NCBI RefSeq assembly: GCF_958979055.1 | Contig: NC_084897.1 | Location: 21,997,628 to 22,061,627, forward strand | Length of the DNA: 64,000 nt | DNA from: Alnus glutinosa | Taxonomy: Eukaryota > Streptophyta > Magnoliopsida > Fagales > Betulaceae | Reading direction: 5' to 3' | Shown here: piece by piece, positions 34,700 through 47,595 of the stretch | Layout: every line of letters starts with the position of its first letter | Position numbering within the stretch: the stretch's first letter is position 1 | Program-made: the position numbers and the translations under genes | Notes under the pieces: generated by a model | What the model saw: only the letters and a program-made list of their open reading frames with translations | Told to the model about the DNA's origin: nothing | Database searches by the model: none

Positions 34700-36519
34700 T
34701 TTCTCTCTGTTTCTCTCTCAGTTTTCTTGCTTTTTTCTCCCCTGTATCTATCTTGGTTTAAAAAAGGTAGACCGAACCTGGTTCCGAGCCTCTCGGTATG
34801 GACTCGACGGTTTACATTCTTCCGGGTGAAAATAAATAAAAAAAGAAAAAGAAAAAACTCAATTTTTATATTTTCTTAAAAACAATTATTTAAATTTTCT
34901 TTCAATTAAATTATGTCTGTACTCTGTAGCCAGGTATATTTTTGCTTTTCAACAAATCTTAATTTATTATTTATTTTTTGGTAAAATAGAGGGCTAAATT
35001 AGTTACTTCATTTTCAATTTTGATTGGGTTTTGGCTAAATGAATTGGAAGCTTCCATTTGACGAGTTTGTTCATTTCAACGAAATTTTAGAAATGGGCTC
35101 CGACTAAATTCTTCTTTTGTAAAAAATTTATTATTTCCTTCCACGTCATCCATTTTACAATCTAAAAATAAATAGGGGGCACATTATTGAATTCCACCAC
35201 TTTAAAATCAAGTCTTGTATCAATTTGGTGAATTTTTGTTTATTGCTAAAAGAAAAGAAAATAAAAAATCACATATTTGAGATGGTTTATTATGTTCTTA
35301 ATAGACCACGTGAGAATCGCATGAGAAAAAAATTACTCCGAATAGACTGAATTGAAAAAAATTACTCTAACCTAATTTAAAAGAAAATTGTCCTGAATAC
35401 AAGAAAACAAGCGTATATTTGGCTCAATTTACTTGCAAACCCTAAACTTTCTTTTCTCTATCATAGCTTGGGAGAGAGATCTAATCGACAGTTTTTTGGG
35501 CTATTTGATGTCATAATCCTTTTATGGAGTTTGTGACCTTTCTTATGCAAGATTTCTTGAAGGTGGTTGCTGAATTGTGTTTCTTGATTTTCTATCACCT
35601 AATGGGTACATAGCCTATGATCAGTGACAAAGCTAGAAGCTTTTATGGACAGAGGCAAGGGATAAAAAAATTTGTTAGTAGGAGTCAATAGGCTAATTTT
35701 TTTTTTTTTTTTTTACCCTATAATTTTTATTTTTTTTTTCTGAATTTGGGAGGGAGGGGGGGCATGGCCTATACCGCCCACCTAAATCCGTCAATGTTGT
35801 GATGGATACGTAGTTTTAGACCTTACTTTTTTTTTCTCTCTCTCTCTCTCTTTTTTTTTTTATTCATTTTAGACCTTACTTGTGTAGTTGTGTTGTGTAG
35901 ACATTGTCTGAGGAAGACTTTTTTACTTTTTTTTTTTTTTTTTTGTAATTAGACTTTAGTTATTTATTTTGGTATCATTTAGTATTGTATTATACTTTAG
36001 ATTTAACTTAACTTAGGTTGCTTTCAGCCTTACTTGTGTAGACATTGCTTAGTCCCTTTCACATATGAAAGATTACCAAGGTGGATTCAGGATTCCTATC
36101 CAATCTCTGAATCAAATGCCCTTTTTTCATTAGAAAAATAAATAAATAAAAACTTTTCTTTCCTAATTATATTCAAGGAGAAAGGTATAGGAAATTATAT
36201 ATCATGGGATCGATTCTGGTGCCTTTAGAATGATGGATGATTTGTGTAAACAATGGCTGCGCTTCCCCATCTAGCTGTTTCTTTGTCGATACCTTAATGA
36301 TAGGATAGCATTAATTCTTCCAATAATATATGAATAAATTCCAAATCCCTTTGCTTATTTGTAAAGGCTACATGCGATGCAACCATGATTAGGAAACTCA
36401 ACCTCAGAAAACCAAATAAATACAAATACTTTAAAGGTTTACATAATCATTACCACCAACGTACTTGTGAGCTGTGAATGAAAGAAACTTCTAACTCTTT
36501 ATAGTGAAAACTTGGCTTA
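34700..36519. other. Intergenic region, no gene seen
   Basis: AT-rich DNA upstream of the kinesin gene. 35620-35800 may be a degraded hAT-like MITE (GTGACAAAGCTAGAAG at the left, CCGCCCACCTAAATCCGTC at the right) related to 42968-43294. T-runs and a CT tract at 35835-35850. Confidence 0.6.
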
Positions 36520-36925
36520 TAATTCATAATTTTTATTATTATTTTTATAATTAAGTATTTAAATTTTAAAAAGTATCAATTTAAGATATCAATCGTTCAA
36601 TTTTTTTTTTTAATTTCAATCGTCTGTTATAATTTTTCGTTAAATTCTATAAAAAATTCCAAAATACTCCTGTGTTTTTTCTTTTTTTGAAAAAACAAAT
36701 TATAAAATTTTCAAATATTTGGGCATGGGCATTTTTTTAAATTCTGACTAACACTAAAATCCTTGCAATTTTTTTAAAAAGTAATGGTATTTTAAAAATT
36801 TTGACAGAATTTAACGAAAAATTTTAGAAAAAGATTCATACCCTAAATTGATACTTTTTAAAATTTGAGTACTTAATTACAAAAGTAATAAAAAAATCAA
36901 TAATTATAAATGAAGTCTTCCCTTG
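36520..36925. mobile_element. Degenerate foldback MITE, third copy
   Basis: Shares the family phrases AAATTCTGACTAACACTAAA (complement of the 24009 type), TTTAACGAAAAATTTTAG and the terminal TGAAGTCTTCCC. The arms still pair loosely (AGTATTTAAATTTTAAAAAG against TTTTTAAAATTTGAGTACTT). Confidence 0.6.
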
Positions 36926-36958
36926 TAACCATTATGGGATGTAATGTCCTCGTGTATT

Positions 36959-37038
36959 CATCTCCCCTTTGATAGCTTATTCTAATCCAAAATTTTTTAT
37001 ATATATATCATCTCCCCTTTGATAGCTTATTCTAATCC

Positions 37039-37044
<6 letters not shown>
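36959..37044. repeat. Tandem duplication around AT runs
   Basis: A unit of about 37 bases (CATCTCCCCTTTGATAGC then TTATTCTAATCCAAAATT) occurs twice, 49 bases apart, each copy followed by a TA run. Confidence 0.9.
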
Positions 37045-37069
<25 letters not shown>

Positions 37070-37332
37070 ATCCCTCACGATACAGCTAGGACGCTCAATA
37101 GCTAGAGCATGCCTAATTGAGTAATGACACCTGGCCATGCAGATATAGATGTTGGAGGCAACACTTGGTATAAAAGAAGAGCAGCCATTGCTTGATCTTT
37201 CATGCCATGCACCTGTCAATGAAAGATGATGGGCAACCAATGAGCATTTCATGGACAGAGTAAGTAGGAGCACATGATATGTGCACCGCCTCATCATTAG
37301 TTGATGAATCCACAGGCCACAGCCACAGCCAC

Positions 37333-37334
<2 letters not shown>

Positions 37335-37377
<43 letters not shown>

Positions 37378-37970
37378 TATTTTATTTTATTTTATATAGG
37401 TACGTTAAGAAGAAATTACATTAAACTAGGGCTGGGCAACCCATAACGTTAAGAAAAAAACATTAAAACCTATGAATGAAAGTACGCGGAGGCAATGCTT
37501 CCGAAGATGCGGGCCTATTGGACCTTGACACGGATGCCAAGAACCTGGGCCACCATTAAAGGTGGTAAAGGGTGGTTGCAGAATCACAAGGATCCAAACA
37601 CCACTGGGGTAACTATTACAGAGATTACAGTAGAATATACAACAGAAAATCCTACATAACAAAGAAATACAAAAAACACACCTAAACAAAACTGCCCAGA
37701 AATACAAAAAGAAAAAAAACACAACAACACAGCAGCAACCGGTCAGCAGAGGGGCGTGGGCTGGGAGTCCCCTGAGACAGCGCGTGGAGTCCACGCGCCT
37801 ACACCAGAGGACCTCTCGCCATCGGCTAACACCACGCACGGCGCGAGACCACCAACAGAGGCGGGGGAAGGGGGAAAACCGGTTTAGTCCCTGGCGGCGC
37901 GTGCAAATCACGCTCCGGTTCGCGGGAGGCCGGTGGAACCGCTTCTGATGTCGATGGAGTCGGATGGATT
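37335..37970 (-). mobile_element. Non-LTR retroposon with (TAAAA)n and A-tail
   Basis: On the minus strand a GC-rich 5' part (37740-37960: CGCGCCGCC, ACGCGCTGTCTCAGG) grades into a T-rich middle and a 3' end GTTTAATGTAATTTCTTCTT, then TAAAATAAAATAAAATAAAA and an A-run of about 35. The A-tail and abrupt composition change mark a retroposed sequence. No frame resembles RT, so it is a truncated LINE tail or a non-autonomous retroposon. The right limit and target duplication were not found. Confidence 0.5.
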
Positions 37971-40026
37971 TTCTTGTGCCAAATATTTGACCAAATTACA
38001 CATGTAAAAAGAGCAAGAACGTCAGCGAGAGACCAGCGGGAATGACTTCGATACTTAAGTCAATAGTGTTTGAAATGGGAAATAGAAATGTTATGAGTAA
38101 GAGCTATGAGCTACGGGCCAAAAGTCATTTTTACGTTATTTGGGTTCACATTTTATAGGGTTCTAATGTAACTATTTTCATGTCAAGTTTTAAGTTTCAC
38201 GTGTGAGGTAGCCCTCAATGATGACCTAAGCTTGAGCGTCAATTATTCTTTAAATTATGAGCATATCCTATATTGTGGATCTGAGCACAGTTATTATTCT
38301 TGAAACGCACTTTATTGGTTTTAAAGTGACACGTCAGTATTATGGTATAAAAATGTGGTTTATAGTATTTGTCTCTCGAAAAAAAATATTAAGGCTCTTA
38401 TTGCAAATTAAGCTAAGATTAAGGGTCTTCTTGGCAATTAAGATGGCCTGTCTCCCTCCAACGTTCAAAAATATTCAAACCCATGGTCCGGAGCCGAAGC
38501 TGAAAGGTGAGGAATTAGGGTGATCAATTTAATGAATTTCTGTGTTTCTTCCAAAAATATGGAAATGGGCCCCAAACAAAAGTCCAAATAGTGGGACCCA
38601 AAGTACCATGCCGGCATGTATATTAGTTAAGGGCATAACCGCATAAGGCTGCCGGCCCAAGCCCAGCCATTCCAACACGTGGGCTCCACTGCCCCGGCTA
38701 AAGACCTGCAAAACATGTTGATAAAGAAGGTTAAAGAAAAGGAAAAAAGAAACAAAGAGGACTACGATTATATCAAAGCAAAAAATTAACATAAATGCTA
38801 ATTATTTTCAGTTTCTTTTTTTTTTCATTTTTCTTATAAAAAATTTTTAAATCTTTTTTTTTTAAGTTTTTTTAATTTTTAATTAAGTATAAAACACGTG
38901 TCAGCTTCTTAGAGGTGTTAACGATGACTTCTATTAATTTTTGGACGAAAGTATCATCTCTATCTTTATTTATAAACGAGTTACTATTTACGAAACGAAA
39001 TGAATTACAGGAGAAAAAAAATAAAATTGTTAAACCACATGAGATCGAACATATTTAACCCTTAAATCAAAGCAAAACTTAACATCAATGCTAATTACTT
39101 TGTTTTTATATTGATTGGATAATGATTTTAAATTATACAACACTTCAAAGGATTTCTTGAACGAAAAAGTTTTCCTTCAATCCAATAAAAATCACACGTT
39201 CTATTAAAAATACATGTAATTCTAAAGATACATGTCAATTTAATAGATTCGGTTGCGCGAAATTATTACAATTTAATTTGAAGGAAAAATTTTACCCTTC
39301 TTAAAATGGTTGATAAGAAATTTATGTTTAGGATAGAGATTTTTTTTCTTAATACTATTATGTGATTGTAGTATTAAGTATTAAGTATTTATAATCCCAC
39401 TTGTAATTACACATTTTGCTTGGAGAATTATTTTCCTTTGGATTTTGTTGAAGTGGGCAATGTGATCTTGAAATTTAAAATGAGATTCATCTTCATCAAA
39501 ATCTGTAAGGTTTACAAGAGACTGAAAATAAAAAAAGGACGGTTAAATTATCGGTTATCTCAAAAATTTAAAATGATAGGAAATAATGAATTTAACCATT
39601 TAATTAATAAATGGTGTTGAGTTCGAATAATTCTCTTCTCATTTCAATTAAATTTTTTCTATGTTGAATTACACTTATTGAAGGAGATTTTGAGTCTACA
39701 CGTGTAAGAGAATGTTAAAATATTAATTAAATAATTAAATTCAATATTTCTTTTCGTTTCAGCTTTTGGAACAGTCAATTATTTAACTCATACTTTAATA
39801 AAAATTAAAAAAGAAATTAATAATAATAATAATAAATTGGAACCTGTAGGTTGTAGTGGGAGGTGTTTTGGTGTAGAATGGACTTATCTCCCGCAGACAC
39901 TGACACAACAGAATTTGAAAGAACTTTCTTTTGTTGTTTGTTTTTTTTTTTTTTTATTTATTTTTTCAGATGATAGGAAAACAGTTAAAATATTTCTTTA
40001 AAAGTAACGCAGAGTAACACATATTA

Positions 40027-40069
<43 letters not shown>

Positions 40070-42967
40070 TTTTTCTAGGAATTAAAAAAAAAAAATTACT
40101 TACCAAAGAAAAAAGTACCCTTTTATTTTCCAAATGAATTTGCAGAGCTGAAGTGAAAACAAATATAGCTTTAATAAACTTTTTTCTTGTAATTACAAAT
40201 GGGATTATGAAAATAAACCCATGATAATGAATGATAAAAAAGCATTTGGAAAAAAAAAAAAAAAAAAAAAAGTAGCACCAAACCAAGAATAGCCAATCAT
40301 AATAATCTAATCTTCACGACAGTGTCGTACATGAATGACATCTAGGGGTATATCTTGCCCAATTGAAACATGCCACATGTTTTCTGCTTCAATGCAAGGC
40401 CCCCACTTACCAAAATAAGCATGTTTATGTGTGAAGTTGCATGACCCCCCTTTCCGAATTAGAATGTAAATGTCTATCTTAAGGGACACAAATTTTTCGT
40501 TATTGCATTGACACAATCACGCTCAAATGAGTGGGAATTTTGATTAGATGGGTCTTCGACAACATGGGCATAATCATGTTTATCATCATTTGTGGACATA
40601 AAGAAATTGAATTTTCGTAGGACTTTTAAGGGTATTACAATTTTATTATAAATTTTTTAAATAATTAACGTGACAGTTGCTATATCAGTTACTAAATAAT
40701 TAAATTTATCTGTCAAATTTTGTTACTAAACTTTTTTTTTCTTTTTTCCACTCATGTTGTGTCACATGGCACTCATATGCTGTCACAAGAATTTATGAGA
40801 TGATTATAGTAAAATCTGTAATGCTGCAGCTTCGAACAGATAAACTAAAATCCAATCACGTAAGTAAATAATCATAAATTAGGAACTATATATATAATTA
40901 ATTTCCATCTTCTCTAGTAATTGTTTTTGAACTTTGAATTTTGATTAGCCGGCTAGATCCTTCGTTTGGTATGGGGAAAGATTTTTAACGTGTAGGTCCA
41001 AGACAAGTATAGGCAGGGGTGGAACTGGAACTAGCTTATGGCTTGGGGGGCTTCCACGTATAATCAGCGGTGGAACTGGAACTAATAGGGGTGGGTATCG
41101 GTTCGGTAAGTGGTAAAGTCGATTAATTCGGCCTGTTAACCGATTTTGTCGGTTAAGTCGATTAATTCACCGACTTCATTCCGACAAATTATATTTTCGA
41201 AAATATCAGTTAAGTCGGTCGGTAGCCGGTAGGTTAAGTTAGTTAACATGGATAATGAAACGATATTGTTTTTATTTTTTTAAAGGAAAAAAGAAAACAA
41301 CTAATCAAATCAAATGTTTCATTCTTATTAAAAAGCCGTTTATTTTATATTGACTACTGAATTGAAATTAGTCAATAAGCGATAGTCAGATAATTTACAC
41401 ACTCCTAAAAGTTAGCTTTATGGCTTTGGGGAGGGGGGGGGGGTTCTCAAATATATATATAAAGGTAGACCCTTGAAAATTAATTAATTAATTAATTTTG
41501 TTTTTAGCTTTACACCGACACTAAAATTTATGAGTCATCCGTGAGTAGTGTTAATTGAAGACTAAGACTTCTAGCAAGGGAGTGTCCTTTCCCACCAAAT
41601 GGCTTGTGACCAAGATCTAACAAGTATATTTTTCACTTGAATAACACTTTGTATTGACAATGATCTAAATCTAAGTTAATTGGTCCCAGTCTAGGCAGTA
41701 TTATCATAATTTAAAAGGCTTGCCAAATTAAATAAGTGGGGAACCAAGAGAGAAAATATATTATGTGTTTTGGTAGTGGGGAAGATCATTGATTACCAAA
41801 TATTCCTTAAAAATCATGACAGAGTCCTACTCATATACCTTAATTTCTGGCTTTATTGTCTCACATGATCTTTTTGATTCTTTATAGTGTATTGTATGTA
41901 TTGTATTCAAACCATGCCATCAACTAAAAATCCAAACCTCAAGCATTTCATGTACCAATAAGGTTTGGTTCCTCTTTAGTACTAAAAAAAAAAGAAGGTC
42001 TTGACTGCTTTTTACCTTTAGATTTTTGCCATGTCATCATCAAAAATTAAAATATCAAGAGCAACCATATGGTAAGATATAATACTTCATAAATTAAATT
42101 ATACCAAAATGTTATTCCAACTTATTCAAAATCTTTAGAGAGAGAGAATTATTACATATAGGAGTCAAATAAGTTTGTCTATAAGTAGCTACCATAATTT
42201 GGTTGGAATTCATGATATATATAGATCACTTTTTGAGGTACATGAATAAAATTACTTAGCCGTTAATCGATTTATTTTGTTGGGGAATCAACAGCGAGGA
42301 TAATGACTGTATCCACCAAAATCTCTCGTAAAAAAAAAAAAAAAAACACTCTCAAGATTTCTTAACTCTGATACTCCAGCTCATATTTTCTATTTTGACC
42401 GCCATTAAATGGGGAACATCAATAAGGAAATAGGTTACATAGAACTCTGCAAAACTTAGCACAATACAAGGTAAAAAAAAGGACTATGGGTCTCCCAAAA
42501 ACTCAAACTCCTTACTCCATTTTCACTCCAAACAAGCATATTAACTTAAACATCGGAGTATTTCCGGTCCTCCCAAGAACCGGCAAATCCGGTTGCTACT
42601 TTTTTTTTATTTTGCAGGATGCCCATTGAATTCGCTGATCAGGCTGTACTAAAAACTGCTCTAACATATTTATTTCTCAAATCGTCTCTAAATGTTGGAT
42701 TAGAGAAGTTCAATTAAACTATGTGAGTAAAGTCTCGTAGGTTCTCTTAATCTTCCAGGCCAAAAAGATAAGGCTTTGAGAACTCTTTATCAGATAGAGT
42801 GCATATTGAGTCCGCAGGAATTGTCTTTGAGATTCTTTTTCTTTTTTCTTTTTTCTTTTTTCTTTGGGTCTTGAAACATAGAGAGAATTGAGGAAGAAAT
42901 AATTGTTTGTCGTTTGAAAAAGTAGTCCTAATGAACCTGCAATGAAGCAAAGAGACCATAAAAGTCC
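37971..42967. other. Intergenic region, no gene seen
   Basis: Low-complexity AT-rich DNA. Long A-runs at 40030-40066 and 40250-40271 (the first preceded by no recognisable retroposon body), a GGGTGGGTATCGGTTCGG-bearing repeat at 41090-41240 with several GGTTAAGTCG units, and a G-run at 41431-41440. No frame has credible protein composition. Confidence 0.65.
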
Positions 42968-43019
42968 AAGGGCGGAGCCAGCTTTTGCAAATTGGGGGCT
43001 AAATTGAAAAAAAAAAAAT

Positions 43020-43092
<73 letters not shown>

Positions 43093-43294
43093 GGAGCCAA
43101 AAATAAAAAATTTAAGGGTAATTTTTTTTTTATTATTATTATTTTTTAGGGAAACACCTTGGGCCTTGAGAACTGGGCCCACCCAAGGCCTAAGGTGGTT
43201 CTGCCCCTGACTATAACACTCCAGTCCTATATTGGAAACACCTTGGGCCTTAGGGGCTAGGCCCACCCAAGACCTAAGGTGGTTCCGCCCCTGA
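42968..43294. mobile_element. hAT-like MITE with expanded (AT)n and duplicated right end
   Basis: The left end reads CAAGGGCGGAGCCAGC, and two right ends carry GGTGGTTCTGCCCCTGA (43193-43210) and GGTGGTTCCGCCCCTGA. These are degraded inverted GGGGCGGA(G/A)CCA termini common in plant hAT-like MITEs. Inside is an (AT)n run at 43022-43089. The module GGAAACACCTTGGGCC to CCGCCCCTGACT occurs twice. Relatives: 49170-49385 and perhaps 35620-35800. Confidence 0.55.
43022..43089. repeat. (AT)n microsatellite
   Basis: About 33 AT units inside a MITE-like sequence. Confidence 0.97.
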
Positions 43295-43488
43295 CTTATA
43301 TTGGAAAGATATGAATAGCTCACATAGAGTGAGTAATTTATAAAGATACTAATAGGTGTTAAGTCTCACATTGCTTAGTTAATCGGTGAAATTGGACTTT
43401 ATAAGAGATTCTATGAAAGTTTCAAATTGATTAGTCCTTTTGAAGTTATAGCGCAGATGTAGCTAACACTTTTGTCTAGGTCGTTACA
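43212..43488 (-). mobile_element. TRIM-like solo LTR remnant, interrupted
   Basis: On the minus strand the sequence begins TGTAACGACCTAG and runs through AGCAATGTGAGACTTAACACC to a degraded end GGACTGGAGTGTTATA, a layout typical of small plant LTRs. A 58-base copy of the neighbouring MITE right end interrupts it, bordered by direct repeats of TATATTGGAAA. No coding capacity. Confidence 0.45.
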
Positions 43489-43489
43489 A

Positions 43490-45286
43490 AGAGAAAGAGA
43501 GACTACCATAATATTGTTTGAAATTCATTTTGTGTCAAGAAAAAAAAGAAAAAGAAAGAGCTCCAAGGAAAAATGACTTTTTATACTTGCTTATTAAAGT
43601 TTTCTTTGAAGGAAAATAAGGTTGCTTGTTCCTTTAGGGGACGTCCGATAAAGGTGGAACAAACCTGTAGCTTTCTAACCTTATGAACAAGGTTAAATTG
43701 AGTAGTCCCCAATAATATCTAAAGGGCTCCTAGAAGAACAAAATTCACCTATAGTTCATTTGCATTAATTTGCCACTTGAAAAATATTTTGGTGCAAGAA
43801 AGGATTTACAACTCTCCAGATATATATATTGACATTAACTTTGAGAATTTTAAATGAACATTAGTCAGTGGAGGAAAACTGGAAAAGCAATGCAAGCTAG
43901 AAAGACCAAAAAAAAAAAAAAAAAAAAAAAAAGTATTTCTAAGCAGAAATATGGCCTCCAAAAAAACATCAAACCAAAAATATTAGAAAGTATACACAAT
44001 GCCGGGGTGTCAACTCGTGTTCACGTCTTAAGTTCGAGTCATGTCAAGACATGATTGTAAGACTATATAGTTCAATCATATAACCCGACCTCTTTAATTA
44101 AACGGGTCATACATTTCAACCTTAACTCGTTAATTTTGTGTTGAATTCATAATAAATTTGCAGGTCGTATTAAAAATTATCAAGTCTAATAATGGGCATC
44201 TCTTGCACATAGAGTTCCTACTCTTGTGCCAACGTTTCAAAAGGGTGAATGGGGTTGTTTAGTTAGGTTGCAGTAAACTACAAGACCCTTTGCAAGAATG
44301 CCCCACCATAGAAACCCAATATTAACTTGGAGCAGCAGCTCGAGGCAAAGCCCAAGCACTGATAGCAATTGGGCTCAGAATTCAGAATTCCATCTTGTGG
44401 ACTGGATATATTAATAAACAAGAAACGAAACTGAAATAGGCCCATTGCCAAGTTACTCCAAGGCTCTTGAGAAGTCTCTTTTCTTTTTAAATATGAGTAA
44501 TACTATTCAGTATACTGATGTACCCCTTCAAAAAAAAAAAGAAAAAAAAAAGTATACTGATGTACTATTGTCATCTAACTCAAATAATGTAGCAATAACA
44601 ATTAGCTTTTGGATTAGCAAGGATTTAAAAAAAAAAAAAAATTATTATTATTTTTCATTATCACGTCATCACAATCGTGTATGTCATTTGTATACCAATA
44701 TATTAAATAGCATATTTATGGATACTCGAGGTTGAGTTGTGACTAGGTTAAAATTTGTGTGGCTCCTTTTGGATAGAAAAGACTCCACTCAAGGCGGAAC
44801 GGGACTCGGGAGAATATCACAATTCACAAATGTTTTATCTAAATAATTTAGGGATTTGATTCTTGCACTACACCATCACAACAACTGCACAACAATCCCT
44901 CACATGAGGGTGAGCCCTAGTGTGTGGGACTCACCCTCATGTGATGGGTTGTTGTATTGGTGTTGTAAATCTAACATTTTTCAATAATTTATTAAAAACA
45001 AGATGCTCTTTAAGTATTGTACAATAGAATGATATCTAAAATAATAAGAACTCTAATTAATCATAATGCTAATTCCAAATGACATGATCCCAATTTAAAA
45101 TTATACAATCCTAATCAAACTATTAAACTCATGGGTTAAATACAGTTAATTCTTTTTAACTAACAGTAATTTTCAAAAAAGTCATATAAATTGACAGGTG
45201 TAACACTTAGATACATCAAACTATAATTTTGTTGCAATTAAATCATTTTTTTTTTACCATTCTTCCAAAAATACTCCTAATTTATT

Positions 45287-45323
<37 letters not shown>

Positions 45324-45815
45324 TATCTAACCCTAATCTTGTCCCTATCACAACTCTTTAAATATTTAGCAGCTAGACTTAACAAAAGAGTCCCTACCCA
45401 GCTAAGGTTTCAGTAGGAAAGCCCAAAGCTTTTCCTGTACCTACTTTGTTTAATTCTCAAGGATCAGAAAGTGATCCTGTAGCTAATTGGCTACCTAATC
45501 CTTAGCAGGCCTACCTTTTTAGCATTTCTCCCATCAATAAAATCAGATTATTCCAATAATTTCTTTCTTTCAGTAGCAAAGTGGAGGCAAAAAGAAACCT
45601 ACTTAATTGTAATGACGACATAACTGCAATCATAATAAGAAAGTTATTACAGCTACAAGGAAGGCTAGGTTTTATTACAAGATTTGGAGCAGGGGAATGC
45701 CATTACTTCGGTTGAGAATTTTGGAATGAATTATTATTCATACTAGCATCTATTTATAATTGCACCGACAGTCCAGAATTTCTATTATTTATTTATAGAA
45801 GGCCCGGTGGGTTTA
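43490..45815. other. Intergenic region, no gene seen
   Basis: AT-rich spacer with A-runs at 43910-43932 and 44627-44640, an (AAT)n run near 45290-45320 and a hairpin at 44869-44975 (listed separately). No credible frame. Confidence 0.65.
44869..44975. repeat. Near-perfect hairpin, about 45-base arms
   Basis: The left arm (ACTACACCATCACAACAACT ... CACATGAGGGTGAG) is the complement of the right arm (CTCACCCTCATGTG ... TTGTTGTATTGGTGTTGTA), with a loop around CCCTAGTGTGTGGGA. The innermost 14 base pairs are perfect. It is a small MITE or a hairpin-RNA source. Confidence 0.85.
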
Positions 45816-46130
45816 GGGTGCGTTTGGGATTGCGATTTCGTAGACGATAAATGCGATTTTAAACCAAATCGCAGAACATAAATCGTTTGGGAACTGCATT
45901 TTTGAAAATTACGATTTGAAAACGCAGAAAATCTACTTTTTCAAATCGCAGGTAAGATGATGCTTTTTTGAAACGCATAATTTTAAATGCTAATTTGCGA
46001 TTTTAAATGCTAAACTGTGATTTTGCCAAACGCTTAATTGCGTTTATAAAAATCATTTTTTTTTAAATCGCACATTTTAAAATCGTGATTTTAAATCACA
46101 CTTTTTGAAATCGCAAACTCAAACGGACCC
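45816..46130. mobile_element. Tourist-like MITE with TTA target duplication
   Basis: The left terminus GGGTGCGTTTGGGATTGCGA and the complement of the right terminus (GGGTCCGTTTGAGTTTGCGA) are inverted repeats. TTA is duplicated at 45813-45815 and 46131-46133, as in PIF/Harbinger-derived elements. The interior repeats AAATCGCA/TGCGATTT many times. Non-coding. Confidence 0.8.
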
Positions 46131-46389
46131 TTATATGTACTATAATCTACAGCATACATAATTGAAGATACCCCTCTTCTTTTTAAATCTTTTTTATTAT
46201 TATTAATTTATGTAACAATTTAGATTTAATGAAAATCAGTGTCACTTAAATTGTTACATTATTGTTTATATTATAATAACTTACGTTAATTTGTAAATGT
46301 GATAAGTGTCATATAACTGTGATGCTAAGACAATTTGAAAAGAAATACTTATAATAAAAATTATAATACCTCTAATAACACGCTTCTGT

Positions 46390-46550
46390 GTGTTTGGATA
46401 CAGAATTTTGGAAACAAAATATGATTCTGATTCTACTTTTTCAAAAAAAATTATATTTTATTCAACTTTTTTTAGAAAGTTAAACTTCGAAATTCTCAAA
46501 CATAATAAGAATTCAATTCTAATTTTAAAAATTTAACACTCAAACGCACC
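46390..46550. mobile_element. MITE related to the GGGTGCGTTTG family, degraded
   Basis: The left edge GTGTGTTTGGATACAGAATT and the right edge AATTTAACACTCAAACGCACC look like inverted termini of the same general type, with an AT-rich interior. The pairing is partial. Confidence 0.45.
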
Positions 46551-46559
46551 ATCCCGTGC

Positions 46560-47126
46560 AAGCAAAATTCAACAATGCATCCCATAGTTGTCGACATGAT
46601 ACTTTGCCGGTTAAACTACCTAATCACTGCAAATGAAATATTTTATTCGGTAGCTTAAGTGATTTTTTGAGCTTGTTGGCAAAAATGTATGAGAAAATTA
46701 CATATTCTAAATATGTATATATATATATGCAATTTAACGGTATGAATTGAAAAAATTTCCTTCAACTCAATTTAATGAAAAATTTATTCAAAAATTAATA
46801 TTACATACTACACTTCCATTCTTACTGGGCTAATATGGCAGTGTCATCAATTTTTTATTTTTATTTATTAATTTGAAACAAAAACTTATCCAAAGAAAAA
46901 TGAGAGTCTATGTATAGTATGAAAGATTACACTGATCCAAAATGGACAATAGGGAAGCAAAATGTTTATACCCAAAAAGAGGCTCATTTTCTCGGACAAT
47001 GACATTAAACAAAATGTTATTACAAGTAAACATTCATCTTCCTTTGGTCAGACATAAGGAAGTTCAGCTTATTCATTTTTTTCTTTTTCTCCAACCGTTT
47101 TTCGGAGCCCTATTTGAATTCAAGAC
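46560..47126. other. Intergenic spacer, no gene seen
   Basis: AT-rich DNA. The small frame at 46942-47145 has no recognisable motif and runs into the element at 47127. Confidence 0.6.
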
Positions 47127-47595
47127 TATGTTTGTTTCGGCGTAAAATATTTTTTGGAAAGTATTTTTTGGTATTTGGTGAGATAAAAAAATGATGGTAA
47201 AATCGAAAACATTTTTGGTTTGATCAGAAAATCTTATTCAAATTTTTGTAAAATTTTAAAACCGAAAACCATTTTTTTTTCGAGTTTGAGATTCTCTTCC
47301 TCAAATTGTTAAGAGTTCACTGGACCACCACTGGAAGACGCTGAAGTTTGCTGGACCATTGTCGAAAGTTACCGGACCACCTTCTAAATTCATCGGGCCA
47401 CTGTCAGACCTCCAATGGATCACCACCCGAGCTTGTCGAACCATCATCAGAGTTCGTTGAACTTTTGCCAGAAGTAGCTGGACGTTCTTTGTCGTCACTT
47501 ATTTGTTTTTTCGTACGAGTCAAACACTGAACAATATTATTATGGAACATTTAAAAAAATTTGTGACGAAAAATATTTTATGTCAAAATAAACTC
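47127..47595. mobile_element. Non-autonomous TIR transposon, family A/B/C, second copy
   Basis: The left end TATGTTTGTTTCGGCGTAAA and the complement of the right end (GTTTATTTTGACATAAAATA) are inverted repeats. The interior is built of a short module, GCTGGACCATTGTCGGAAGT with variations, repeated about eight times. Non-coding; no target duplication was identified. Confidence 0.6.

Noticed and set aside
37426..37911. 161-codon minus-strand frame with Cys/Phe-rich core
   Set aside because: It lies in the retroposed GC-rich block; the centre is T-rich low complexity and no domain is recognisable.
40030..40066. Poly(A) run as evidence of a retroposon
   Set aside because: No retroposon body or target duplication could be seen on either side.
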